Translations under genes and position numbers: made by a program
Shown here: positions 8,601 to 17,291 of the stretch, in pieces
How the letters are laid out: every line of letters begins with the position of its first letter
Position numbering within the stretch: the first letter of the stretch is position 1
Assembly (NCBI RefSeq): GCF_050596425.1
Contig: NZ_CP192292.1
Span: 62,001-126,000, forward strand
From: G963665925 sp050596425
GTDB taxonomy: Bacteria; Bacillota; Clostridia; Peptostreptococcales; Acidaminobacteraceae
DNA length: 64,000 nucleotides
Direction of reading: 5' to 3'
Notes under the pieces: generated by a model
Database searches by the model: none
What the model was told of the DNA's origin: nothing
Seen by the model: only the letters and a program-made list of their open reading frames with translations

Positions 8601-9767
8601 AGAATCCATAGAATGATCAAGTCTTATATTTTTGCAGGCACCTAACTTTAGAGTTTGGTGTCATCCACATTTTGAAGATAATTTTTGATAGGACCGGCAA
8701 TTTTTGCTATGGATCCATCTTCAAATGGGTTGTCAAGGTTGGCCAGTTCGATGAGTTTTAAGAATGAAACGGAACCGCCTGCTTGGCAAAGCTTGAGGTA
8801 ATCCTGCCAAGCCTGGTTTTTGCTTTCATCATCTTGACTCTTGATCCAGAACTGATAAGCACACACTTGAGCCAGAGTGTAATCAATATAATACATTGGC
8901 ATTTCGAAAATATGCATTTGACTAAACCAGTAAGTGCCTTTTTCAAGGAATGGATATTCTGCATAGTTTCTGAGTGGAAGGTATTTTTTCTCAATTTCTC
9001 GCCACTTGGCCTTTCTTTCATCAGGGCTGGCATCTGGATGCTCATAGATAAAATGCTGGAATTCATCCACTGTAACACCGTATGGGATGAAAGTCAGTCC
9101 GCTGGATAAATGTGAAAACTTATACTTGGTTTCATCTTCCTTGAAAAAGAGGTTCATCCATGGCCATGCAAAAAACTCCATGGACATAGAGTGAATTTCA
9201 CACGCTTCTGTTGTTGGCCAGTTGTATTCAAGAACCTTAAAGTTTCGACTGCTGTATACTTGGAAGGCGTGACCAGCTTCGTGGGTCAGAACATCCACAT
9301 CTCCAGAGGTGCCGTTGAAATTGGAATATATGAAAGGCACTTTTTCATTGGCGATATATGTACAGTAGCCACCTGGTGCCTTGCCTTCACGGCTCACAAG
9401 GTCAAGCAGGTTCTTTTCTGTCATGACAGTGAAAAATTCATGGGTTTCTTTTGATAATTCCTTGTACATGGTTTTGCCTTGGTCAAGAATCCACTCTGGA
9501 CTGCCCTTTGGTTTTGCGTTTCCGCTCGTAAACTCAAGGCCTTCATCGTGGTAGTGGAGTTCGTTAAGACCAAGTCTTTTTTGCTTTCGTTTAAGAAGTT
9601 CTGTTGTGATTGGCACAAGGCTTTCAAGAACTTGTTTTCTGTAGTTGGCCACATCGACATGGTTGTAGTCTGAACGGCTCATTCTAAGGTAGGCCACTTC
9701 TACAAAATTATCAAAGCCGAGTTTCTTTGCGATTTTATGGCGAACCTTAATGAGGCTGTCATATATT

Positions 9768-9775
9768 GTGTCAAA
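9768..9775. repeat. Target-site duplication, left copy
   Basis: GTGTCAAA, identical to 11573-11580; it is peptidase coding sequence duplicated by insertion. Confidence 0.95.
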
Positions 9776-9876
9776 GTAACTATTCAGACAGGTGAAAATA
9801 TCTAGGATATTTACTATTGGATTTTCGTACTTTTATACTCTGCTCCGCAAAGAAAAATAGCCTGTTTTTTTCTTTT

Positions 9877-9912
9877 AAAATCCAGTTGTAACTATTGAAA
9901 ATACTGGATTTT
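9877..9912 (+). repeat. Hairpin in the IS leader
   Basis: AAAATCCAG/CTGGATTTT, 9-bp perfect stem, upstream of the transposase start. Its loop contains GTAACTATT, the first 9 nt of the terminal repeat. Such hairpins can shield transposase from read-through transcription. Confidence 0.55.
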
Positions 9913-9966
9913 AACCTCATTTTATGCTATAATATAAGTAGCTAAAAAAAGAGAGGAGATAGCAGC

Positions 9967-11568
9967 ATGAATAACGATTTTTCTTCAAAAACAACTAAAG
10001 AGCTAATGGATAAAATTAACACACTTACCGCTGCTGTTGAATCTTTAACGACGACAATCAACAATCAAACCGACACAATCAACAATCAAACCGACACAAT
10101 CAACAATCAAACTGACACAATCAACAATCAAACTGACACAATCAACAATCAAACTGACACAATCAACAATCAAACTGATATTATTAATAGTCTGATAGCC
10201 ACTAATGCTGAGCAAGCAGAAACCATCAAGACCTTGAAGGAAAGCCTCAATAAAAACAGCAATAACAGTTCTAAACCTCCTTCAAGCGATGGGCTTAAAA
10301 AACCTAAACCAAAGAGTTTACGCAAGCCTTCCGGCAAATCTGCCGGTGCTCAGAAAGGGCACAAAGGCAACGGACTTAAACTTATGAAAACTCCTGATGA
10401 AACAGTACAGCATTTTCCGAAAGAATGTAATAACTGTCCGTTTAAAAAACAGTGTGATGCATGTCAGGTTTCTGAAACTAGATATAATATCGATATCATT
10501 ATTGATACAAAGGTTACAGCTCATCAGGTAATGACATGTGAATGTTCCTATAGAAACAATGAAGTCATATCTGGTGTGTTTCCAGAGTCTATCAAAGGGC
10601 GTGTTCAGTATGGTGACAATTTGAAAGCGCTTGCTGTTACACTAAATACTGCTGGTATGGTAGGCATCAAACGTACTCATGATATTTTAAGCGCAGTATT
10701 CAATCTGCCCATTAGTACAGGTACAATTCATTCTATGGTTACCAATGTAAGTGAAAAACTAGAAGATACCGTAAATCTTATTCGTGACAAGGTCAAGTCA
10801 CTAGATCTTGCTCATTTTGATGAAACAGGTTTACGTGTAGATAAAAAACTTCACTGGGTTCATAATGCTTCAAATACCCACTTCACTTATTTGACAGTAG
10901 AAGAAAAGCGGGGATCAATAGGGATGGACTCAAGTGGTATCCTCCCTGAGTTTAAAGGTATAGCGATACATGACTTTTGGAAACCGTATTTTACATATAA
11001 AAACGTTGATCATGGAATCTGCAATGCACACCTATTAAGGGAACTGACTGGTGTAATAGAAAATTATCCAGAACAGATATGGGCTGAAAATATGATCAAT
11101 CTGCTTCTTGAGATGAAAAATCTAAAGGATACCTTAAAGAATGATGGTTATACAACTTTAAGCGAGTATCAATTGAAATATTTCAATTCAAAATACGATG
11201 CCATCGTAGAAGAAGCCATAAAGGCGAATCCAATACCTGATAAACCTAAAGGTAAACGTGGTCGCCATAAAAAAGGTAAAATCAGAGCTTTGATTGAACG
11301 CTTTGCATCCCACAAGGGGGAAGTCTGTCTATTTATAAATGACTTCAATGTTCCCTTTGATAATAACCAAGCAGAGCGTGATGTCCGAATGATTAAAGTG
11401 AAACAAAAGGTATCAGGAACTTTCAGAACCAAAGAAGGTGCAGATACTTTTGTAAGAATTATGTCTTATCTAGGAACTATGGCTAAGCATGGTATCAATT
11501 CATATACTGCGATTAAATCTGCTTTAAAAGGTCAATCAATGGATTTTCTTAAAGCTGTGACTGAATAG
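9967..11568 (+). CDS. IS66-family transposase
   Basis: 533 aa. Order: N-terminal coiled coil with repeated INNQTDT heptads (about residues 32-73), basic SSKPPSSD...KPSGK linker, zinc-finger-like CNNCPFKKQCDAC, then the DDE catalytic core with FDETGLR, HDFWKPY and NNQAERD supplying the acidic residues, and a short C-terminal tail. SD GAGAGGAG lies before the ATG. Full length, with no visible lesions. The repeats are described separately. Confidence 0.95.
   Translation: MNNDFSSKTTKELMDKINTLTAAVESLTTTINNQTDTINNQTDTINNQTDTINNQTDTINNQTDTINNQTDIINSLIATNAEQAETIKTLKESLNKNSNNSSKPPSSDGLKKPKPKSLRKPSGKSAGAQKGHKGNGLKLMKTPDETVQHFPKECNNCPFKKQCDACQVSETRYNIDIIIDTKVTAHQVMTCECSYRNNEVISGVFPESIKGRVQYGDNLKALAVTLNTAGMVGIKRTHDILSAVFNLPISTGTIHSMVTNVSEKLEDTVNLIRDKVKSLDLAHFDETGLRVDKKLHWVHNASNTHFTYLTVEEKRGSIGMDSSGILPEFKGIAIHDFWKPYFTYKNVDHGICNAHLLRELTGVIENYPEQIWAENMINLLLEMKNLKDTLKNDGYTTLSEYQLKYFNSKYDAIVEEAIKANPIPDKPKGKRGRHKKGKIRALIERFASHKGEVCLFINDFNVPFDNNQAERDVRMIKVKQKVSGTFRTKEGADTFVRIMSYLGTMAKHGINSYTAIKSALKGQSMDFLKAVTE
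10060..10185 (+). repeat. Six 21-bp tandem repeats inside the transposase gene
   Basis: Six in-frame copies of a 21-nt unit encoding INNQTDT; copies 2-5 are almost identical, the last decays to TDI. Each unit is one coiled-coil heptad, so copy-number change keeps the frame and alters coil length. Confidence 0.9.
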
Positions 11569-11572
11569 TTAC

Positions 11573-11580
11573 GTGTCAAA
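11573..11580. repeat. Target-site duplication, right copy
   Basis: GTGTCAAA, identical to 9768-9775. Confidence 0.95.
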
Positions 11581-12347
11581 TTTATTTTCATTTTCCTCAA
11601 AGAAGGACCAAAAAACCTTAGAGGCTTTCTGACGCATCTGTCGATCTGGTGATTGCATGAAAGGTCTCATTTGCGAGAGGTTTCTTTTTTCCCCTTCGAA
11701 GTCAATATTGGCTGAAGCCATGAGTTTTCTATATTCTGTGCAAAGTTTGTTTTCTTCTTTTAGATCATCAATAATATCCTTTGAAAAAATCTTCAGTGAC
11801 ATTTCTGCTAGGGTGAAAAGCTGATCGCCCCACTTGTTTTCCAAGTCTTTTCTGAAAGTACTTTTTGTGAGAACTTCATAGAATCTGCTGTCAAGTTCTT
11901 CTAGGTATGGGCGGTTTTCATCCCAAAATTCTTGTTCTTTTTCATAGAAATCATCTCGGGTATCCATTGTATGGCGGATGTAGCCAATGTTGTCCATTGT
12001 GTCGATATCTGCTCGCAGGTCATTAATTTCAGATAGGATCTTGTCTTGTGCTTGAAAGCTTGTGGCATTTTCGAACTGATCAAGTTTTTGGTTCATGGAT
12101 GCTTTGATCTGCTCTATGTCAGGTCGAACGTACTTAAAATCTTGAAATTTCACGTGGGTCCTCCTTCAAATCTAATCCGATTTATTCCAGTATGTTGGTT
12201 TAATTTTACATCAAATGACATAAGAAAGATAGATAAAACGTTAAATTAATTTTAATATAATAATTTTATTTTATGGTTTTTCATAAGTAAACTTTATATG
12301 AGCAAGGTCTAGGACATTTTATAGATTTTGGAGGCCAAAGGCCCAGT

Positions 12348-12380
12348 AAAAAAGGAAGCACGGCTAAAAGCCATGCTTCC
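12348..12380 (-). terminator. Terminator of the flavodiiron gene
   Basis: On the minus strand GGAAGCATGGCT-TTT-AGCCGTGCTTCC followed by TTTTTT. Confidence 0.85.
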
Positions 12381-12431
12381 CTGGGCTGATACAGTCACAT
12401 TTGGTGTGTCTGACCTGTATTGAAAAAGGTC

Positions 12432-15020
12432 TTATTTCAAATTTAAAATGACGTCTTTAACCATATCAAGGCTTGGTGTGCCACGATTGACACCGTGCAT
12501 GAGACTCACGGTTTTTGAAACATCTCCAATGAGTATGCCACCGACAAACTGGTCATTGACGAAGTAAAGTTTTTTATAAGCGCCCTCTTCAGGATGTTTG
12601 TCTGCAACAACCTTATAGGCCTTATTTTCCCGTCCAATATCTCCAATAGAGAATATATTCATGTTCATGCCATTGAATACGTTGGATGGTGTCATGGTGT
12701 GGTATTCAAGGGTGTCTCCAATGCTATTGGCGCCAGCAACCTTCCCCTGCTCTAGGGCTTCAGGCCATACACCATAGGAAATACCTGCGTGTTCAGCCAC
12801 ATCCCCAGCGGCGTAAATATCTGGATCGGATGTTTGCATGTGCGTGTCAACAACAACCCCTTTTTCCACGTGAAGGCCGGCTTTTTCGGCCAGTTCTGTG
12901 TTGGCCCGGATACCTGTTGAGATCAGAACCATATCAGCTGGGACAATACCGCCGTCACATAGCTGGACGCCAGTGACACTGTCTTTACCAAGTATGGAGC
13001 TGGCAATGGCGTCTTTATACACTTGAACCCCAGCAATTTTAACGCCCATCTCAAATATTTCAGACCCTTCCATGTCCAGTTGGCGTGGCAGAATTCTATC
13101 GGCAAATTCTATAACGCTCACTTCTAGCCCTAAATTTTTAAGTTCCCAAGCGGCTTCAAGACCAAGAAGGCCAGCACCGATTACAGCAACGCGCTTACAT
13201 GTTTTTGCATATTTTTTAATCTTATCGGCATCTTCTAGTGTTTTAAGTGAAAAGACACCTTCCTTGTTGGCATCGGTAATTTGCGGCACATAGTTATAAC
13301 TGCCGTTGGCAAGAATGAGCTTGTCGTATTTTATTTTGGAGTCATCATCAAGATGAACCACTTTCCTGTCCCTATCAATATCAACAGCTTTTTTACCAAG
13401 GCTTATGGCGATGTCGCGGTCAAGATACCAGTCCGCGTCATGCAAGTAGAACATATTTTCATTGTGGGTGTCACTCAAATAGTCTGAAAGCATTGGTCGG
13501 TAATAGGCCAGGGTGTTTTCAGCAGAAATAATGCGAATGGTCGCCTCTGTGTTTCTTTTTCGAATGGCTTCTGCTGCAGCCGTACCAGCGGCGTTGTTAC
13601 CAATAATGACGATATTGGCCTTTAAATCGGATGTGTAGGTGAGTTTTTCTTCAGCGTATTCTTCAAACTGTTCATGAGAAGCGCCACAGGCCGGACAGAC
13701 CTCGGGTGGTTCAACACCTTCAAAGACTTCATCACAAATGATGCAACGCCATTTTTTTACTTCGCCAGTGGCGTTCATAGAAGAACGGCTTGTCGGTTCA
13801 TGAATGGGTTCATTTTTCACTTCTAGACCAAGTATTTTCTCACCAAAGCGTGCGCCAAACTCAAAGGCTGCGCTTAAGTCATCAGAATTCGGTTTAAAAT
13901 TGACACGAAGGCCAGGTGTCACTTTAAGGCGAACCTGTTTCATGCGGTCTTCAAGGTTTTTCACTGCTTCACCAGACCATCCGTAAGAGCCGAATGCGCC
14001 AGCCAATTTACCGCCATGAACTACGGGACTCATGGACATAAGCAGGTCGCTGATCGGTGGCAGGGCATCTGAGTTTATGGTAGGGGAGCCGAATAAGACA
14101 CCATCGGCAAAGTGGATTTTATCCATCATTTCTGCTTTTTCTGTGTAAACCATGTCGTGAGCCGTAACGTCAATATCTCCAATAGACTCAAGTCCACGTT
14201 TTATTTCATCGGCCATTTGTGCGGTATAACCATAAGCAGAAACGTATGGTATGACAACTGTTGGCTTTGTATTGGGATTTTCTTCTATAGACCATTCTTT
14301 GCACTGGTTGACGATTTTCCAAGGGTCTTCATCAAGGACAGGGCCGTGACCAGGACAAATCGTGTCAATATCAAGGTCTTCGATTTTTTCTATAGCGCTG
14401 AGCATATGGGATTTAAAAGGCCCCATAATCATATCGAAGTAGTATTTTAAGGCCTTTTGATAATTGGCTTCGTTGTCGATTTTTGAATAAAGAATTTCAT
14501 CAAGAGCATAGTGGGATCCAAAAGAGTCACATGTTATAAGGGTTTTATCTTCTTCTATGTATGTGTAGATGGAATCGGGCCAGTGTAGGAAAGGTGCCGA
14601 GATAAACTTGAGGGTCTTACCACCTAGGTCAAGGGTGTCACCTGTATTGACTACAATGGACTCAAATTCTCTGTTTGCAATGGCTTTGAGGAAGCGAATA
14701 GCTGCAGCTGAACCAACCACCTTTGCCTTAGGAGCCAGTTCTAAAAGCATTTCAACAGAGCCAGAATGGTCGGGTTCTGTGTGGTCGACTATAATGTAGT
14801 CAAGTTTGGCCACGTCGATTTCAGATTTTAAATTTTCCAAATAGGCATCAAAGCATTTTGCCTTTACTGTTTCAAATACGGCTGTTTTTTCTGTGCCCTT
14901 CACAAGATATGAGTTGTAAGTTGTTCCAAACTCGGTGTACATGATTATGTCAAACACTCTAAGTTCTGGATCAAGAGCCCCAATCCAGTGAATACCATCT
15001 TTCAATTTTAATTTTTTCAC
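12432..15020 (-). CDS. fprA: Flavodiiron protein-rubredoxin-NAD(P)H:rubredoxin reductase fusion
   Basis: 862 aa from GTG 15020 (AGGAGG six nt upstream). Domains: beta-lactamase-like di-iron domain (about 1-250) with DHTEPDHSG; flavodoxin (about 255-400) with VSAYGYTAQMA; rubredoxin (about 425-470) with CIICDEVFEG and CPACGA; NAD(P)H-dependent FAD reductase (about 480-862) with IGNNAAG, VIGAGLLGLE and DIYAAGDVAE. One chain can pass electrons from NAD(P)H via FAD and rubredoxin to FMN and the di-iron site, reducing O2 to water or NO to N2O. It heads the oxidative-stress island, divergent from the next gene. Confidence 0.95.
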   Translation of the reverse strand: MKKLKLKDGIHWIGALDPELRVFDIIMYTEFGTTYNSYLVKGTEKTAVFETVKAKCFDAYLENLKSEIDVAKLDYIIVDHTEPDHSGSVEMLLELAPKAKVVGSAAAIRFLKAIANREFESIVVNTGDTLDLGGKTLKFISAPFLHWPDSIYTYIEEDKTLITCDSFGSHYALDEILYSKIDNEANYQKALKYYFDMIMGPFKSHMLSAIEKIEDLDIDTICPGHGPVLDEDPWKIVNQCKEWSIEENPNTKPTVVIPYVSAYGYTAQMADEIKRGLESIGDIDVTAHDMVYTEKAEMMDKIHFADGVLFGSPTINSDALPPISDLLMSMSPVVHGGKLAGAFGSYGWSGEAVKNLEDRMKQVRLKVTPGLRVNFKPNSDDLSAAFEFGARFGEKILGLEVKNEPIHEPTSRSSMNATGEVKKWRCIICDEVFEGVEPPEVCPACGASHEQFEEYAEEKLTYTSDLKANIVIIGNNAAGTAAAEAIRKRNTEATIRIISAENTLAYYRPMLSDYLSDTHNENMFYLHDADWYLDRDIAISLGKKAVDIDRDRKVVHLDDDSKIKYDKLILANGSYNYVPQITDANKEGVFSLKTLEDADKIKKYAKTCKRVAVIGAGLLGLEAAWELKNLGLEVSVIEFADRILPRQLDMEGSEIFEMGVKIAGVQVYKDAIASSILGKDSVTGVQLCDGGIVPADMVLISTGIRANTELAEKAGLHVEKGVVVDTHMQTSDPDIYAAGDVAEHAGISYGVWPEALEQGKVAGANSIGDTLEYHTMTPSNVFNGMNMNIFSIGDIGRENKAYKVVADKHPEEGAYKKLYFVNDQFVGGILIGDVSKTVSLMHGVNRGTPSLDMVKDVILNLK

Positions 15021-15036
15021 TGTTAACCTCCTCTTC

Positions 15037-15109
15037 ACATATGAACTCTGTCATATGTCTTATTGATGCATCGATTTTTTATATACCCGGCGGGCATAGA
15101 AAATATCAA
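15037..15109 (-). promoter_or_regulatory. Flavodiiron promoter with an ACATATGA palindrome
   Basis: Minus strand TTGATA (15109-15104), 18-nt spacer, TATATA (15085-15080). Downstream of the expected start lies ACATATGA-N6-TCATATGT (15037-15058), an 8-bp perfect inverted repeat between promoter and SD that suits a repressor site. Confidence 0.65.
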
Positions 15110-15260
15110 TTGAAAGCCCATGGTGGTCTTACTTCTAAAAGTCTGAATCAGGTCCTTAAGGGACATGTCTGGATTAATTATACATTAGTGGGAGAGATTC
15201 AACAAAAATACAAACAGTTTTTCAGCAGCGGTCTGATATAAAAAAATTCTGTCAAAGGAC

Positions 15261-15307
15261 TTTACAAAAAACTATCCCTATGCTAATATAAAAATGTAAT
15301 CGTTACA
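15261..15307 (+). promoter_or_regulatory. Promoter of the small winged-helix gene with a TGTAA-N3-TTACA operator
   Basis: TTTACA (15261-15266), 17-nt spacer, TAATAT (15284-15289). TGTAATCGTTACA (15295-15307) is palindromic and covers the expected start site. Its CGTTACAAA half also occurs in the reverse-rubrerythrin operator (33286-33321), hinting at a shared redox regulator. Confidence 0.65.
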
Positions 15308-15340
15308 AAATTAAAATGAATTAAAACAGGAGGGTTAACC

Positions 15341-15520
15341 GTGGAAACAGTAGATAAGGTATTACAGGTATTTGCAGAGGCAGACAGTCCCATGCGCCCT
15401 GGTGAAGTGGCGGAAAAGTCTGGTTTAGATCGTAAAGATGTGGACAAGGCCATTAAAGCCCTAAAAAAAGAAGAAAAAATTCACTCGCCGAAACGTTGTT
15501 TTTACTCAATCAGTGAATAA
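15341..15520 (+). CDS. Small winged-helix-like protein (59 aa)
   Basis: GTG start with AGGAGGG seven nt upstream. The 59-aa product reads as a single minimal winged-helix unit: VDKVLQVFAEADSPMRPGEV, then VAEKSGLDRKDVDKAIKALK as the helix-turn-helix, then a KRCFYSIS wing strand. It has no effector domain. Divergent from the flavodiiron gene and upstream of the rubredoxins, it is a candidate local regulator of the island. One Cys (Cys54) near the C-terminus could be redox-sensitive. Function is inferred from fold and position only. Confidence 0.75.
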   Translation: METVDKVLQVFAEADSPMRPGEVAEKSGLDRKDVDKAIKALKKEEKIHSPKRCFYSISE

Positions 15521-15610
15521 ATAACCTCAAAACCTTAGTCATAAACACTAATAAATCATATTTTGCAAAAAAGTTATGGAAAATATGAATAAGCGGATTA
15601 AAAATAAAAA

Positions 15611-15691
15611 AATCTCGATTGCCACATTGACCGAGAAAAATCGACCTAGAAGTGTGGTAGAGGGTCATAACTCAAGCTAATTTTCGAGATT
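15611..15691 (+). ncRNA. Possible structured RNA element upstream of the rubredoxins
   Basis: Arms AATCTCGA (15611-15618) and TCGAGATT (15684-15691) are perfectly complementary and enclose about 65 nt with further complementarity: CCACA with TGTGG, and TGACC with GGTCA. A nested or branched structure of about 80 nt is possible. It lies between the winged-helix gene and the rubredoxin promoter. I do not recognise the family; it could be a leader, small RNA or terminator relic. Confidence 0.35.
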
Positions 15692-15698
15692 ATATAAA

Positions 15699-15744
15699 AT
15701 TTGTCAATTTCTTTACTGACAAATAATTAAATGAATATTAGAAT
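15699..15744 (+). promoter_or_regulatory. Rubredoxin promoter with an ATTTGTCA palindrome
   Basis: ATTTGTCA-N10-TGACAAAT (15699-15724) is an 8-bp perfect inverted repeat overlapping the -35 CTGACA (15716-15721); 17-nt spacer; TAGAAT (15739-15744). Position over the -35 suggests a repressor operator. Confidence 0.6.
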
Positions 15745-15806
15745 GGAATTAGGGTAAAAACGGTAGGGAAAGTTATAATACCCAATACAAAAAGGAGGCA
15801 GAAATT

Positions 15807-15965
15807 ATGAAATATGTATGCATAGCATGTCAATGGGAGTATGACCCAGCAGTAGGCGATCCAGATGGTGGCATTGCACCTGGTACAGCATTTGAAGATA
15901 TTCCGGATGATTGGGTTTGTCCAGTATGCGGCGTTGGCAAGGACATGTTCGAGCCAGTAGAATAA
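15807..15965 (+). CDS. Rubredoxin 1
   Basis: 52 aa with CIACQWEYDPAVGDPDGGI and CPVCGVGKDMF, the two CxxC loops that bind one iron. Acidic and soluble. SD AAAGGAGG. It probably carries electrons from an NAD(P)H:rubredoxin reductase to rubrerythrins, superoxide reductase or the flavodiiron protein nearby. It is a tandem paralogue of the next gene, with high DNA identity through the central region. Confidence 0.97.
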   Translation: MKYVCIACQWEYDPAVGDPDGGIAPGTAFEDIPDDWVCPVCGVGKDMFEPVE

Positions 15966-16038
15966 TATCAAAAAGAATTAGTACATATCGCATGTGGATT
16001 CATGCACCATTAGACACAGTATAGAATGTAACTAGAAG

Positions 16039-16074
16039 TCCGGCGGCTGACTTCGTTGGTACGCCGGATTTTAC
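16039..16074 (+). terminator. Terminator between the two rubredoxin genes
   Basis: TCCGGCG/CGCCGGA seven-bp stem followed by TTTT. Partial read-through is plausible, since no clear second promoter is seen. Confidence 0.65.
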
Positions 16075-16100
16075 TTGACCTAAATTAAGGAGAAATTATT

Positions 16101-16262
16101 ATGAAGAATTACGTATGCGAACCTTGCAGTTATGTTTATGACCCAGAAGTAGGCGATCCAGATGGTGGCATCGCACCAGGAACGCCATTTGAAGATATTC
16201 CAGAAGATTGGGTTTGCCCAATTTGCGGTGTTGGAAAAGACATGTTTGTAGTGGCAGAGTAA
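16101..16262 (+). CDS. Rubredoxin 2
   Basis: 53 aa, same architecture as rubredoxin 1 (CEPCSYVYDPEVGDPDGGI and CPICGVGKDMF). The two differ mostly at the N-terminus and the last few residues, so this looks like a recent tandem duplication. SD AAGGAGA. It is followed at 47 nt by the PerR-type gene. Confidence 0.97.
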   Translation: MKNYVCEPCSYVYDPEVGDPDGGIAPGTPFEDIPEDWVCPICGVGKDMFVVAE

Positions 16263-16309
16263 TACCTCTGAACCACTTATGATTAAAGGGAGAGAGGTTA
16301 CTGCTGTCC

Positions 16310-16729
16310 ATGACGATGCAGATTGAAAATATAGGGGATTTTCTAAAATCTAACAACATCAAACCATCGTACCAGCGGATAAAGATATACGAATACCTCA
16401 TGGGAACGACAGCACATCCAACGGTAGATACAATTTATAGAGCGCTCCTTCCGGAGATACCGACACTATCAAAAACCACGGTATATAATACGCTCAACCT
16501 GTTTGTTGACAATAACATTGCACTCCTTATCACGATTGAAGAAAATGAAGCGCGTTATGATGCGGACACATCCGTACATGGACATTTTAAATGTGACAAC
16601 TGTGGCGCTGTGCTTGACTTTAAAGCAGATTTATCTGATATATTGGCACCACAACTTGAGGGATGCCAAATCACAGAAAAGCACATTTACTTCCGTGGTA
16701 CATGCAGTGCGTGTTCTCAGAAAAACTGA
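16310..16729 (+). CDS. perR: Fur-family peroxide regulator (PerR-like)
   Basis: 139 aa. N-terminal winged helix (SYQRIKIYEYL...TLSKTTVYNTLNLF), then a metal-binding half with HGHFKCDNCG and CSACSQ forming the structural Cys4 zinc site, plus Asp/His residues typical of PerR. In this family Fe-bound His is oxidised by peroxide, releasing DNA. It sits among rubredoxin, superoxide reductase, ferritin and rubrerythrin genes, which form its usual regulon in clostridia. PerR rather than Fur or Zur is a contextual call. Confidence 0.85.
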   Translation: MTMQIENIGDFLKSNNIKPSYQRIKIYEYLMGTTAHPTVDTIYRALLPEIPTLSKTTVYNTLNLFVDNNIALLITIEENEARYDADTSVHGHFKCDNCGAVLDFKADLSDILAPQLEGCQITEKHIYFRGTCSACSQKN

Positions 16730-16776
16730 TTCGACAGATTGTTATGATCTGTCGGGACTCGAGGAGGATTTAAATT

Positions 16777-17157
16777 ATGCCAAAGAGACTTGAAATATAC
16801 AAATGTGAACATTGTGGTAATGTTATAGAAGTATTTCATGGTAGCTCAGTGATTCCTCACTGCTGCGGCGAAGAAATGGTACTACTCGAAGAACATACTG
16901 CAGATCAAACAACTGAAAAACACGTTCCAGTGATTGAAGAAGTTGAAGGCGGTTACAAGGTGACTGTAGGATCTACACTTCACCCTATGACTGATGCTCA
17001 CTACATAGAGTGGATCGAACTTATTGCTGGCGATGAAGTGCTTCGCAAGCACCTAAACCCTGGTGAAGAACCAGTGGCGATCTTTAAGACAGACGCTAAG
17101 AAAGTTGTTGCTCGTGAGTACTGCAACCTTCATGGTCTTTGGAAAAACGAACAGTAA
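16777..17157 (+). CDS. dfx: Desulfoferrodoxin (superoxide reductase)
   Basis: 126 aa. The N-terminal desulforedoxin-type FeCys4 domain has CEHCG and CCGEEM; the C-terminal neelaredoxin domain holds the catalytic Fe-His4Cys ligands in EKHVPVIE, STLHPMTDAHYIEW and REYCNLHGLW. It reduces superoxide to peroxide with electrons from rubredoxin. SD GAGGAGG; follows the PerR gene by 47 nt in the same unit. Confidence 0.97.
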   Translation: MPKRLEIYKCEHCGNVIEVFHGSSVIPHCCGEEMVLLEEHTADQTTEKHVPVIEEVEGGYKVTVGSTLHPMTDAHYIEWIELIAGDEVLRKHLNPGEEPVAIFKTDAKKVVAREYCNLHGLWKNEQ

Positions 17158-17181
17158 AACTGTTAATAAATGAGTTATTTG

Positions 17182-17218
17182 AACCTGCCAGTGGACTCCA
17201 TATTCACTGGCAGGTTTT
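17182..17218 (+). terminator. Terminator after dfx
   Basis: AACCTGCCAGTG with its perfect 12-bp complement, then TTTT. Confidence 0.9.
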
Positions 17219-17291
17219 GTGACATGAAGCCGAAAAGACTTGGCTTTTATAGATGATTTGTAATATGGGGACGAAAAAGGAGTGGAGATTT

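Larger units (their letters stand above)
9776..11572 (+). mobile_element. IS66-family (ISBst12-like) insertion sequence
   Basis: 1797 bp bounded by inverted repeats GTAACTATTCAG (9776-9787 and complement 11561-11572), flanked by the direct repeat GTGTCAAA. IS66 elements make 8-bp duplications and have termini beginning GTAA. One transposase ORF and no tnpA/tnpB accessory genes, as in the ISBst12 group. The transposase stop codon lies inside the right repeat. Confidence 0.95.
8648..12153 (-). pseudogene. pepF: M3-family oligoendopeptidase gene interrupted by an IS66 element
   Basis: Two minus-strand pieces belong to one gene. The N-terminal part starts at ATG 12153 and stops just inside the element; the C-terminal part (to 8648) carries the zinc motif HEAGH followed by the downstream Glu region. 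Removing the 1797-bp element and one 8-bp duplication leaves 1701 nt, exactly 567 codons, in frame. The junction then reads ENKFDTIYDSLIKVRHKIAKK, typical M3 sequence. No other damage is seen, so the insertion is probably recent. The gene product should be inactive: the N-terminal half lacks the catalytic site. A fragment from an internal ATG (9697) retains HEAGH. Confidence 0.9.

Noticed and set aside
10060..10185. CRISPR array
   Set aside because: The units are contiguous 21-bp coding repeats without spacers.
15041..15241. 66-aa plus-strand frame in the fprA/winged-helix divergent region
   Set aside because: No ribosome-binding site, covers the fprA promoter and palindrome, and the translation shows no recognisable domain.
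15807..16262. Rubredoxin duplication as an assembly artefact
   Set aside because: The copies differ at many bases, have different N- and C-termini and different flanks, so both are real.
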